Positions 34,501 through 42,934 of a DNA stretch of 64,000 nucleotides are shown in pieces; position 1 is the stretch's first letter; each line of letters begins with the position of its first letter. A program made the translations under genes and the position numbers. The notes beneath the pieces are model-generated. The model saw only the letters and a program-made list of their open reading frames with translations, was not told the origin of the DNA and did no database searches. The stretch comes from Desulfobulbaceae bacterium DB1. GTDB lineage: Bacteria; Desulfobacterota; Desulfobulbia; Desulfobulbales; SURF-16. The DNA is taken from NCBI GenBank assembly GCA_001914235.1, contig MQUF01000023.1, forward strand, positions 62,001 to 126,000, written 5' to 3'.

Positions 34501-35365
34501 CCGCCCCGGGGAAAGGGGCCACGCCGGTGGGAAAGTTGTGGGTCTCGGCGGTAAAGAGAATGTGGTATGTGACATTCTGCATTGCCAGCGGCGAAGGCTC
34601 TCCGGGTGTTTGCGGGATAATGGTCTGGATATCGCGGCCGGTGATGCCGCTTGAGTTGTCCTTGAAGGCGATGATGCTGTTGGACGGATTGGCCTGGAAG
34701 GTGGCCTGGACGATGTCAAAAAGCGTTTCTTGCTGCTCCTGGCCGTCAATCACATGTTTGCCCCGGAAAAAGCCGTGGCGGGAATGTTCGCTGTTGGCGT
34801 TGTTGAGATCCATGATCTCGACAATGGTCGGGTTTCTGCCGTGCTTTTTGACAAAATAGTCATAATAGAAATTGCGATCCCAGTCATCCATGGAAATTCC
34901 GGGAATTTCGCTTAAGGCGTCCGGTCCCTTGCCGAGCAGATCCACATCGTAAACGGCCTCCGGGACAATACCGGTCTCAAAGGTGGAAAGAGGGGCAGGG
35001 TAGGGGCATTCGGTCATCCGGTCGTGGTGCGCTGCGATAAATGCTTTGATGTCAATGCCTTCGGCGACACGATACCGACGCGACCGTTCCACCCGGCTGA
35101 CCGTGTCAAGCCCGGTGGCCCGGCAGATGGAAACCATATTGGAGGACCAGGCGGTGGCGAAATTAAGCCGCGGTCCCACCTCAGCCACCCGGTCACCCTG
35201 GAAATGAGGCGTTTCGCGTACCGTCTCCCCGATGAAACCGTCGGCCAGCAAGAGCTGCAACTGGGTCAGATCTTGGCCGGAAAGCGGCCCCGCGGATTCT
35301 ATATTGAAGCAATACTCCATCCCGTCATTTATTTTCCGATACAGCCGGCAAACCGTCTTTCCCAT
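31553..35365 (-). CDS. purL: Phosphoribosylformylglycinamidine synthase, large single-chain type
   Basis: About 1270 residues from ATG 35365; the frame stays open to TTG 35386. This is the long PurL that includes the PurS-like N-terminus, two AIRS-fold halves and a C-terminal class I glutamine amidotransferase. Visible: LNNANSEHSRHGFFRG, FTAETHNFPTGVAPFPGAETGTGG, and the amidotransferase nucleophile in SLGICNGCQLFGLLG with the His in MMPHPERTF. It makes FGAM in purine synthesis using glutamine and ATP. The single-chain form is common in gammaproteobacteria and also found in several Desulfobacterota. Intact. Confidence 0.97.
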   Translation of the reverse strand: MGKTVCRLYRKINDGMEYCFNIESAGPLSGQDLTQLQLLLADGFIGETVRETPHFQGDRVAEVGPRLNFATAWSSNMVSICRATGLDTVSRVERSRRYRVAEGIDIKAFIAAHHDRMTECPYPAPLSTFETGIVPEAVYDVDLLGKGPDALSEIPGISMDDWDRNFYYDYFVKKHGRNPTIVEIMDLNNANSEHSRHGFFRGKHVIDGQEQQETLFDIVQATFQANPSNSIIAFKDNSSGITGRDIQTIIPQTPGEPSPLAMQNVTYHILFTAETHNFPTGVAPFPGAETGTGGRIRDVQGTGKGGFVVAGTAAYCVANLHIPGYELPWEEKYECPANLAGALDIEIEASNGASDYGNKFGEPLIGGFTRSFDLRLATGERWGFLKPIMFTGGIGQIDSRHTEKEEAKKGMHIVQVGGPAYRVGFGGGAASSMLQGDNVADLDFNAVQRGDAEMEQKMNRVIRACNEMGDKTLIEVIHDQGAGGPGNVLKELVEKAGGRIGIRKIKVGDPTMSVLEIYVAEYQERNGFLISAANIEKFQAICEREKVNCEVLGEVTGDMRFVVYDEFDGTTPVDLELNEVLGNIPRKTFIDNRCTPNLPPLTLPVDLTVKAALDKVLRLVSVGSKRFLTNKVDRCVTGLIAQQQCCGPLQLTVADVAVIAQSHFSRSGAATAIGEQPIKMLVDAGAGARMAVGESLTNLVWAKIDGLDGVKCSANWMWASKLAGEGAALYDAADAMRHAMIALGVAVDGGKDSLSMATRVGAETVKSPRELVISVYAAMQDIGMVATPDLKAPGESVLCFIDPAGGRNRLGGSALAQVVKQLGNECPDMDDPLPLKKAFNAVQDLMARGLILAGHDRSDGGLITTLLEMAFAGNCGLALDLTGSHSVLEALFSEELGLVFECRETDLAEVREILSRREVAAVVLGKTTAAKQITITYNHEVVLDEDMRDLRGIWEETSHQLELLQVDPGCAAQEKAAIFDRRGPRYHLSFVPAATPAEILARTAKPRVAILRDEGSNSDREMSSAFYAAGFEPWDVSMTDLLSGRISLDMFRGLAAVGGFSYADVPESAKGWAATIRFNDRLRRMFTDFYNRPDTFSLGICNGCQLFGLLGWIPRQGIDPARQPRFVRNTSGRFESRWATVKVLKSKAIMLQGMEDLVFGIHVDHGEGRLVFPDAAMLDEVKQKGMATLAYVDDNGQPTESYPFNPNGSPEGLTGLCSPDGRHLAMMPHPERTFLPWQAHWLPYEMKKELQASPWLRLFQNAHAWCVNKA

Positions 35366-35630
35366 CCTCACACCTGCATGTTTCAAGTCATCAAAAATTT
35401 AACCGGCGGCTTCATCCACGAAGCGCCGGAGTCTGTCTGGAATGATTATCAGCGTAACATAATTTTCACGTAACCGATACTCCCTTTGCCCCACGCCCAT
35501 GAAAAAATTTCGCGTTTTTTTCCCTTTCATTTTCGGCAAAAAACCGCTTATTGTTCTTTAACGGAAAGAGAAACAGGAGCCTTTGCATCATCATTTTTCT
35601 TCCCCATCCGCTTCCCTGAAGGCAAAGATT

Positions 35631-37295
35631 ATGGAATTTCTTCATTCGGCAACATTTATCAACAGTGCCTGGATCGGCAGCGCCTTTCTTTTCGGCTTCG
35701 GCTTCAAACGCCTCAACCTGCCGCCGATGCTCGGCTTTCTCATCTCCGGCTTTCTCATGAATTTTCTCGGGCTGACCGGCGGCACCCTGGCGCTCGACAC
35801 CATCGCCGACCTGGGAATTATACTGCTGCTGTTCACCATCGGCCTCAAACTGGACCTGAAGGGTCTGACAAAACCGGAGATATGGGGCGGAGCAACCGTT
35901 CATGCCCTGCTGACGATATTTCTCATAACCGGGGTGATTTTCGCCGCGGGAACCCTCGGCATCGCCTGGTTGGCCGATCTCGATCTGGCCCGGGCCGCGC
36001 TCCTCGGCTTTGCCCTGAGCTTTTCCAGCACGGTTTTCGCCGTCAAGTTCCTGGAGGAAAAGGGGGAGCTGAACGCCCTGCACGGGCGGGCCGCCATCGG
36101 CATCCTCATCATGCAGGACCTGATGGCCGTCTTCTTTCTCACCATCTCCAAGGGAGAATTTCCCTCCCCCTGGGCCCTGGCCCTGCCGCTTTTTCTCCTC
36201 GCCATCCGTCCGCTTCTCATGTACATCATCGATCATATCGGCCATGGCGAGCTGCTGCCCCTGAGCGGCTTCTTCATTGCCCTTACCGTCGGCACCACCA
36301 GCTTTTCCCTGGTGGGACTGAAACCGGATCTCGGTGCATTGCTGCTCGGCATGCTGCTCGGCTCCCATTCCCGTTCCACCGAGCTGTCCGCCTCTCTTTA
36401 CAGCTTCAAGGATCTCTTTCTTGTCGGCTTCTTTTTCCAGATCGGCCTGACCGGCATGCCGGGTATCGCACATGTCCTCATTGCCCTGGGTCTGCTGCCG
36501 GTGCTTGCGGTCAAATCGCTTTTTTACTTCTTCATTCTCACCCGCTTCCGCCTGCGGGCCAGGACCAGCCTGCTTGCGGCTTTCTCACTTGCCAATTACT
36601 CCGAATTCGGTCTGCTGGTTGCCGCCATCGGCCTGAAAAAGGGCTGGCTCGGACCCGAATGGGTGATCATCATCGCCCTGGCCCTGACTTTTTCCTTCCT
36701 GGCCGCCGCACCCTTGAACAGCAAGGCCAATGCCGTTTATGAACGATACGCCGCCCCGCTTCGCCGGTTTGAAACCAAAACCCGTCATGCCGGTGATGTC
36801 GAAATCAATCTTGGGCCGGCGGAGATTCTTCTTTTCGGCATGGGCGCCTTTGGTTCCATGGCCTATGACATCATCCGGGAACGCCAGGGCGACAAGATTC
36901 TGGCCGTGGATTACAACAAAAAAAAGGTTGAGGAACAGAAAGGGTTCGGCCGTCGGGTGATCTGGGGGGATGCCACTGATTATGATTTCTGGCGCAAAAT
37001 CAATCCGGGCAAGATCAAACTGATCATGCTGGCCATGAACAAGCACCAGGCAAGCCTGCTGGCTTTAAAGGAGATCCGCTCGGCCGGTTTCCAGGGACCG
37101 GTGACCGCCACGTCCCGTTTTGAGGATGAAAAAATCGAACTGCTGGAGGCAGGCGCCATTGCCGCCTATAATATCTACGCCGAGGCAGGGGCCGGTTACG
37201 CGGACCATGTCTGCCAAAGCACCGGTCTGGTCTGCAAAACGGAGTTTGTCGTCTCTGCCGCGGAAATTCCGGTCATGACAAAGCCGTCCGGATAA
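35631..37295 (+). CDS. Cation/proton antiporter with TrkA-N NAD-binding domain (KefB/YbaL-like)
   Basis: About 554 residues from ATG 35631 (AAGGCA upstream); the frame opens at 35583. Residues 1 to about 370 form a CPA2 antiporter with 12 or so membrane helices (GFLISGFLMNFLGL, LLLFTIGLKLDLKGL, GFALSFSSTVFAVKFLEEKGELNALHG). The C-terminal ~160 residues are a Rossmann domain with GMGAFGSMAYDIIRERQGDKILAVD. The lack of a TrkA-C domain and the sequence favour the KefB/YbaL branch, glutathione- or nucleotide-gated K+/H+ exchange. Divergent from purL. Confidence 0.9.
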   Translation: MEFLHSATFINSAWIGSAFLFGFGFKRLNLPPMLGFLISGFLMNFLGLTGGTLALDTIADLGIILLLFTIGLKLDLKGLTKPEIWGGATVHALLTIFLITGVIFAAGTLGIAWLADLDLARAALLGFALSFSSTVFAVKFLEEKGELNALHGRAAIGILIMQDLMAVFFLTISKGEFPSPWALALPLFLLAIRPLLMYIIDHIGHGELLPLSGFFIALTVGTTSFSLVGLKPDLGALLLGMLLGSHSRSTELSASLYSFKDLFLVGFFFQIGLTGMPGIAHVLIALGLLPVLAVKSLFYFFILTRFRLRARTSLLAAFSLANYSEFGLLVAAIGLKKGWLGPEWVIIIALALTFSFLAAAPLNSKANAVYERYAAPLRRFETKTRHAGDVEINLGPAEILLFGMGAFGSMAYDIIRERQGDKILAVDYNKKKVEEQKGFGRRVIWGDATDYDFWRKINPGKIKLIMLAMNKHQASLLALKEIRSAGFQGPVTATSRFEDEKIELLEAGAIAAYNIYAEAGAGYADHVCQSTGLVCKTEFVVSAAEIPVMTKPSG

Positions 37296-37304
37296 AAAAA
37301 CCGT

Positions 37305-38282
37305 TCAGGCGGTTCCACCAACAACCTGTTTCACCAGATAGAAATTGTAGGCGATGTAGACGCAGAGCAAAAGACCGCCTTCGAAACGATTGATCCGCCC
37401 CGGCCTTCTGAAAAATCCGTAACTGACGACAAAGAGTAAAAGGGTCAGACCGCCCATGACAACCATGTCCCGGGAAAGAACCTCGGGCGCCACCGTCATG
37501 GGATGAATCGCCCCGGCAATTCCCACCACGGCAAGGGTGTTGAAGAGATTGGAACCGATCACGTTGCCGAGAGCGATATCGTGCTCTCCCTTGCGGCAGG
37601 CAATCAGGGAAGCGGCCAGTTCCGGCAGTGAGGTGCCCAGCGCCACGATTGTCAAGCCGATGATCAGGTCGCTGATCCCGAAGCCGCGGGCGATCTCCAC
37701 CGCACCCCAGACCAGGATGCGGGAGCTTGCGAGCAAAAGCAGCAGCCCGGACATCAGCAGGAAAAGGGCCTTGCCCCGAGACATGGGATGCGCGACCAGC
37801 TCCTGTTCGATTTCATCCCCCAAGGGATCCCGCCCCCGCAGCCCCTGGTGGATCGACCAGGACATCAGCCCCGCGAAAACAGCCAGCAGCATCCAGGCAT
37901 CGGTTCGGCTCAACTCCGTGTCCCATAGCTGAAAAACAGCCAGCATGGAGACTCCGATCAACAGCGGCAGTTCTTTGTGCAGAACCTGGGAATGGACGCT
38001 GATGGGGCTGATCAGGGCGGTGAGGCCCAGAATCAAGGCAATGTTGGTAATGTTCGAACCATAGGCATTTCCCATCGCAATACCGGGATTCCCCTGCCAG
38101 GCAGAGATGGCGGAAACGACCATCTCGGGAGCCGAGGTGCCGAAGCCGACGATGACCATGCCGATCAACAGCGGCGGCATGCCGAAATGGCGGGCCGTGG
38201 AGGCGGCACCCTCGACAAACAGATCAGCGCTCCACACCAGCAGGGCCAGGCCGCAAACAACCGCCAGAAATGCCGGAACCAT
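37305..38282 (-). CDS. Calcium/sodium antiporter (CaCA, YrbG-like), paralog 1
   Basis: 325 residues from ATG 38282 (AAGGAAAA site). It has two alpha repeats typical of CaCA exchangers: GMVIVGFGTSAPEMVVSAI with GNAYGSNITNIALILG, and GLTIVALGTSLPELAASLIA with GNVIGSNLFNTLAVVG. About ten helices in two halves. It exchanges Na+ or H+ for Ca2+ or K+ across the inner membrane. A close paralog lies at 44601-45572, roughly 70 percent identical by eye. Confidence 0.93.
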   Translation of the reverse strand: MVPAFLAVVCGLALLVWSADLFVEGAASTARHFGMPPLLIGMVIVGFGTSAPEMVVSAISAWQGNPGIAMGNAYGSNITNIALILGLTALISPISVHSQVLHKELPLLIGVSMLAVFQLWDTELSRTDAWMLLAVFAGLMSWSIHQGLRGRDPLGDEIEQELVAHPMSRGKALFLLMSGLLLLLASSRILVWGAVEIARGFGISDLIIGLTIVALGTSLPELAASLIACRKGEHDIALGNVIGSNLFNTLAVVGIAGAIHPMTVAPEVLSRDMVVMGGLTLLLFVVSYGFFRRPGRINRFEGGLLLCVYIAYNFYLVKQVVGGTA

Positions 38283-38327
38283 GAAATTTTCCTTCCTTTT
38301 CGCTTGCCGCCTTCGGCAAGTCAATCG

Positions 38328-39080
38328 TTACAAATTCCGCAGATAGCTCGTCCCATTCAACTGTCGCATCTGCGTCGTGATCCAGCGCCTTCTTTCCAGC
38401 ACATACGGCGAAGGCTTGTTTGCCTTCAACACCATCGGATTGGGGAGAACCGCGGCCAGCAGGGCGGCATCACCTTCTTTCAGATTTGCCGGTTTTTTAC
38501 GAAACACCTTTTCCGCCGCTGCATGGGCGCCATAAACCCCGTCGCCGAATTGGGCAATATTGACGTAGACCTCGAGAATTCTTTTCTTCGGCCACAGCAA
38601 CTCAAGCAGCACGGTAAAATATGCCTCAAAGCCCTTGCGCAGGTAGCTGCGGCCCGGCCAGAGAAAAAGGTTCTTGGCCACCTGCTGGGTGATGGTGCTC
38701 GCCCCCCGCAACCGACGGCCCTTTTTGTTCGACTCCATTGCCTTGGCGATGGAGTCGAAATCAAAGCCGGAATGACGGACAAACTTCTGGTCTTCCGCGG
38801 CCACCACGGCAAGGGGCAGATACGGTGAAATATCGTCCCAGTCACACCATTGATAACGAATGGAACTCTTTCCTTCACCACTGAACAATCCGGCCACACG
38901 GCTTTGCATCATAAAGGCGCTGGTCGGCGGCGGCAGCCAGCGGAAAGCGAGAACCGTCGCGATTGAAAGAAATACGGCAAGAAAAAGGATACGTCCGAGA
39001 AAAAAAACGATCTTCCCCGCTCCGCGGCGACCATTTTTTTTCACACGTCTGTGTGATGAACTTTTCATGAAAACGGACAC
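38328..39080 (-). CDS. mtgA: Monofunctional peptidoglycan glycosyltransferase MtgA
   Basis: 250 residues from GTG 39080 or 246 from ATG 39068. A single N-terminal membrane anchor (about 24-45) precedes a GT51 domain: AAEDQKFVRHSGFD holds the catalytic Glu, then RGASTITQQVAKNLFLWPGRSY, KKRILEVYVNIAQFGDGVYGAHAAA. It polymerises lipid II. It directly follows the larger transglycosylase gene (the GTG start abuts that stop), so the two peptidoglycan enzymes are one operon. Confidence 0.93.
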   Translation of the reverse strand: MSVFMKSSSHRRVKKNGRRGAGKIVFFLGRILFLAVFLSIATVLAFRWLPPPTSAFMMQSRVAGLFSGEGKSSIRYQWCDWDDISPYLPLAVVAAEDQKFVRHSGFDFDSIAKAMESNKKGRRLRGASTITQQVAKNLFLWPGRSYLRKGFEAYFTVLLELLWPKKRILEVYVNIAQFGDGVYGAHAAAEKVFRKKPANLKEGDAALLAAVLPNPMVLKANKPSPYVLERRRWITTQMRQLNGTSYLRNL

Positions 39081-42000
39081 TCAGTGACGCTGCAACTCTT
39101 TTCCCACTTTCTGTTTTCGGGCAGTGCCTGAAAGAACCTTTATGTTGCGCTGCGTCTCCGTTTTTGGCTGAGCTTTTATTTTTTTGCTCTGCAACGGTTC
39201 AATGACCCGGACAGACGCGGCACCATTCGCCGCAACCGGAAGGGGAACAGGTTCGCCTGCCGGTTTAACCTCGACCGGTTGCAGGGTCGCAGCGGCTGGG
39301 GGGGGCGTCCCTTGCTGCGGAAAAAGTTCGGGATGCTCGGCGGCCACGAGGGGTTGCAGTCGCGGCAGCATCAAACGAAGAATGTTGACCGGCAAGGCAC
39401 TGGTAAAAGAATAGCCGGCGGCATCGGCGCCGGGCACAAAGGCGGTGAGCGTGCCGTAAAACCTGTCGCCGATATAAAAAACAAACGTGGCCGAGCGGTT
39501 GACCACCCTGGAAGTTTTTCCCACCCCCTTTTTATACGTTACATAGCGGTGATCGCCGGTGCCGGTCTTGCCGCCGATGGGAATTTCGCTGCCGTCGGGC
39601 AGTACCAGGGCATGATTAATCCGGCCGGCCGTCCCGTTTTCAACGACATCGCGCAACACGACCCGCACCGCCCGCGCCACTTCAGCGGGCATGACCCGCT
39701 CTCCCTCCGCCTGCTTGCGCCGGACAATGGTTTCATAGGGCGTTGACCGGGCAAAATGCAAGGATTCAATCAGGGCGGAGGGCGGCCGCACCCCATCGTT
39801 GACCAGAATGGCCATCAGTTCCGCCAGGGCGGCCGGCCGATCCGCCGAGCTGCCGATTGAGGTGGCAAAGGAGGGAACCAGGGAGTTGAAAGGATAGCCA
39901 AGTCGTTTCCAGTCCTTATGGATCTCCAGAAAGGCCTCCACTTCAAGCAGACTGCGAATGCGCCGGTCCTGGGCGTTCTTCCTGCTGCTGCGCATCAGCC
40001 AGCTGTAAACCGCAAGCCGCTCTTTCCGGCTGTCGGCAACAATTTCCTCCCATCCGGCCTGGGGATGGGAAGACAGATAATTGGCCAGCCACAGCTCCAG
40101 CGGATGCACCTGGGCAATATAGCCCTGATCCGCCAGGGAAAATTTATCCGGCCCGAACTGATCATAATATTTTTTCAGGTTCTTGCCGCCCGGGTCATTG
40201 GCGTCGGAGAGATTGTCCGCCATGAAAGCGGTAAACTGCTCAAAGGTTGCTTCCGGCACAAGATAACGGTGGATGCCCGCCAGCCGGCGCGGGGTTGAAC
40301 GGATGCCCGACACCAGAATTTCCAGGATCTGCTCTCGATTTTTTCCTTTGTATTTGTCATAAAAACGCCTCATGAAGACCTTGCTTTCCTGCTCGGCAAA
40401 GCGTTCAAGATATTGGCGGCGCAGAGGATTGTTCATATCTTCCAGGATGCGGCCGGTTGACCCCGGCACCTGCAGCACGTAATGACGAACAATATCCCGC
40501 ATCATGCGGATGAAGACCAGATTCACCGAATTACGCATGGCCATGCGTACCGTCAGGATGTTTTCATCATCCTTATGGTTGAAATTCGAAAAGGTATGGT
40601 TGCCGCCCGCCGTATAGAAGACCTCCTTGGGGCTGGCCGAATACGGGCGTTCAAGCGCGGCATCGAGCATGGCCGCGAGGCCGCGGTCCTCGGCGGTCAA
40701 CAGGTAATCCACCGCCCAGCGGGCAAGACGGTCATTGGGGCTGATCTGCAATTTGCCCAGCGCCTTGTCGTCCAGTCCGGCATACTGCTCATGCTGGCGG
40801 GCGATAATTTCCAGATAGGTAACCAGGGTGCGCAACTTCGCCGTTGACCCCAGATCAAGCTTGGTGCCGACATTGATATCAAAGGGTTGATCCAGGTTGT
40901 CCGCCTGCACCCGGGGCATGGAGCCGTAAGGTCCCAGTTCATAGAGGTTGAGGCTGTATATGACTTTGGCCGGATCACCCTTGGACAGCAAACGATCGGC
41001 CGTCAAACCGTTTTGACGCAAAAATTCCGGATCTTTCATTTGCAGCAGAAATTCGGTCACCGCCTTCTGGGCCTGTTCATTCAAGGTGGTGGACACGGTC
41101 AGATCGAGACGGTCCAGATCATAAAAACGGCTCATGCCGAGCATCTCGCCCAATTGCACCCGCACCATGCTGGAGGCCTTCCGGTTGATGAACGAGCCGG
41201 ATTCAACGGTGGGGCGGTTTGTGTTAAACTGCAGCGCCACCTGCAAGGCCTCGTCCCGCAGCTTGTCGCTGATTATTTTCTCGCCGGCGAGCAGCCGCAG
41301 CAGGCCATTGGTCATCTTTTCAAGCTGTTCCGGTCCTTCCCGTAAAAAACCGGAGGGCCGGCGCTGGGCCACCATGAGACTGAGCGCATGCTTGAACATC
41401 CGCGCCTTTTCCGTCAGTCCCGGACCGGTTTCCTCGGCACGCAAGCCCTGGTTGAAGGTGTCGAAATCCACCCCGTACCAGGCCCACATGCCGTCGCCGA
41501 TGCCGTTGACCTCGCCGACCCCTCCCGCGGCCGACAGCGGCACGGTATTGATATACTCATAGACGATGCGCCGCCGGGCGTTTTCGGTGTTTTCCCCGTC
41601 AATGTAGACCCGCAATGACGCTGAAGCCATCTGTTGCAGCTTGTCGAGCGGGGTGCGGGTCATGCCGTCGGGGGAATGCCGGTATTTTTCGATCTGGGTG
41701 GCCAGGGTGCTGCCCCCCGGCACATTATGGTCCGGCCGGAAAACCTGAACCACCTTATCCAGCACGGCCTTGGCCAGCCGGTCCCATTCAATGGCCGGGT
41801 TGCGGGTGGGATGCTTCATATTCATCAATTCCCGGTTCTCGACAAACAACAGACTGTCGACCAGCACCTTGGGAATGGCTGCGAAATCCGGATACACCCG
41901 TTCAGGAAAGGAAACGGAATAAAGGGGCTTGGCGCCAGCATCGAGGATGGTGAGGCCGCCCTTTACCTTTTCATGATAAGGCGGGAAAATGCCCCATTGG

Positions 42001-42347
42001 GTCACATCGTGCAGTTCGGGGGAAAAACGGGTCTGCCGCTCCACCGTATACCCCCGGCCGGTAAGGGACTTCAGGTGATCAGGAAGGCGGGTATAGCCCA
42101 GGCGGGTATCATAAATTCCATATTGCGGATAGGCAATGGACGAACTCGGCCCCTCTTCCAGCTGAAAGGTAAGTTTTTTGCCGAATTCAGCCAGATATTT
42201 CGCCTGATAGCGGGAGGTGGTGAACTCATTGGTCAAAAACAAAGTCAGAGTTCCAACTGCCGCTATAATGACAAGCAGCACGGCAAGAATAAATATGGTT
42301 TTGCCGATGGAGGGTTTCTTTATCCGATGATGAGGTGTTCCAAACAC
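39081..42347 (-). CDS. Bifunctional class A penicillin-binding protein (large, divergent)
   Basis: 1088 residues, longer than most PBP1 proteins. An N-terminal membrane anchor (about 14-40) is followed by a GT51 domain (LLFVENRELM, VPGGSTLATQIEKYRHSP, RRIVYEYINTVPL). The transpeptidase domain carries all three motifs: SxxK as LGSTAKLRTL, SxN as RNSVNLVF, and KTG as GGKTGTGDHRY. A tail of about 90 residues is Pro/Ala/Lys-rich. It both polymerises and crosslinks peptidoglycan. The long insert between the two catalytic domains and within the transpeptidase region is unusual. mtgA follows without a gap. Confidence 0.9.
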   Translation of the reverse strand: MFGTPHHRIKKPSIGKTIFILAVLLVIIAAVGTLTLFLTNEFTTSRYQAKYLAEFGKKLTFQLEEGPSSSIAYPQYGIYDTRLGYTRLPDHLKSLTGRGYTVERQTRFSPELHDVTQWGIFPPYHEKVKGGLTILDAGAKPLYSVSFPERVYPDFAAIPKVLVDSLLFVENRELMNMKHPTRNPAIEWDRLAKAVLDKVVQVFRPDHNVPGGSTLATQIEKYRHSPDGMTRTPLDKLQQMASASLRVYIDGENTENARRRIVYEYINTVPLSAAGGVGEVNGIGDGMWAWYGVDFDTFNQGLRAEETGPGLTEKARMFKHALSLMVAQRRPSGFLREGPEQLEKMTNGLLRLLAGEKIISDKLRDEALQVALQFNTNRPTVESGSFINRKASSMVRVQLGEMLGMSRFYDLDRLDLTVSTTLNEQAQKAVTEFLLQMKDPEFLRQNGLTADRLLSKGDPAKVIYSLNLYELGPYGSMPRVQADNLDQPFDINVGTKLDLGSTAKLRTLVTYLEIIARQHEQYAGLDDKALGKLQISPNDRLARWAVDYLLTAEDRGLAAMLDAALERPYSASPKEVFYTAGGNHTFSNFNHKDDENILTVRMAMRNSVNLVFIRMMRDIVRHYVLQVPGSTGRILEDMNNPLRRQYLERFAEQESKVFMRRFYDKYKGKNREQILEILVSGIRSTPRRLAGIHRYLVPEATFEQFTAFMADNLSDANDPGGKNLKKYYDQFGPDKFSLADQGYIAQVHPLELWLANYLSSHPQAGWEEIVADSRKERLAVYSWLMRSSRKNAQDRRIRSLLEVEAFLEIHKDWKRLGYPFNSLVPSFATSIGSSADRPAALAELMAILVNDGVRPPSALIESLHFARSTPYETIVRRKQAEGERVMPAEVARAVRVVLRDVVENGTAGRINHALVLPDGSEIPIGGKTGTGDHRYVTYKKGVGKTSRVVNRSATFVFYIGDRFYGTLTAFVPGADAAGYSFTSALPVNILRLMLPRLQPLVAAEHPELFPQQGTPPPAAATLQPVEVKPAGEPVPLPVAANGAASVRVIEPLQSKKIKAQPKTETQRNIKVLSGTARKQKVGKELQRH

Positions 42348-42934
42348 GTATTGTTATTCCCGATTGACGTTCCGATGATCCCACTGCCCTGCGTCCACGG
42401 AAGACGGAGCAGGAATTCACCACGTGATCGTCTCCGCCCGACGCCCTTCCGCACCGTGATGCTCACTGCAATGCTCCCACCTCGCGAACCGGACCGCATG
42501 ACCGGGATAAGGAAAGAGAACTTATTGCCGGCAAAGTACTTTCAGCGGCAAACCGGTGGTTGAGCAGGAATTTGCACGTGGTTCTTCCGAGACAGGCACA
42601 ACGGCAGGGGGAGCCGGAAAAAATCCCCGAAATAAATTGTTTGTTTGCGCAAAACATGCTCGTGTCCGTGAAAATCACTCATAAAAAATGCACGATTGTT
42701 TATACAACAACGTTATGATCTTGCATAGTTTTATGATGTTATTCCATTTTTTTCCAGGAAAAACAAAAACGCCGTTTCACCGCGCCGGCAAAAACCGGCA
42801 CCTTTCCATGCACGACCCGCGCGCCTGTTCCGCCCGGCCGGCTCTGCCTGCTACGAAGATGTCTTGTTTTTGCAAGTGTTTGCCGCTAATGTGGCGAGGA
42901 AAGCCCTCATTTTCTCCATACACCAGGAATAACC
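42348..42934. other. Gene-free interval upstream of the radical SAM gene
   Basis: 587 bases between divergent genes. Short frames of about 70 codons show no ribosome site or known product. An AT-rich stretch at 42680-42760 likely holds the promoters, but no clear -35/-10 pair stands out. Confidence 0.5.

Noticed and set aside
35466-36473. 335-codon minus-strand ORF opposite the antiporter gene
   Set aside because: Gln/Gly/Glu-rich low-complexity shadow typical of antisense to membrane-protein codons.
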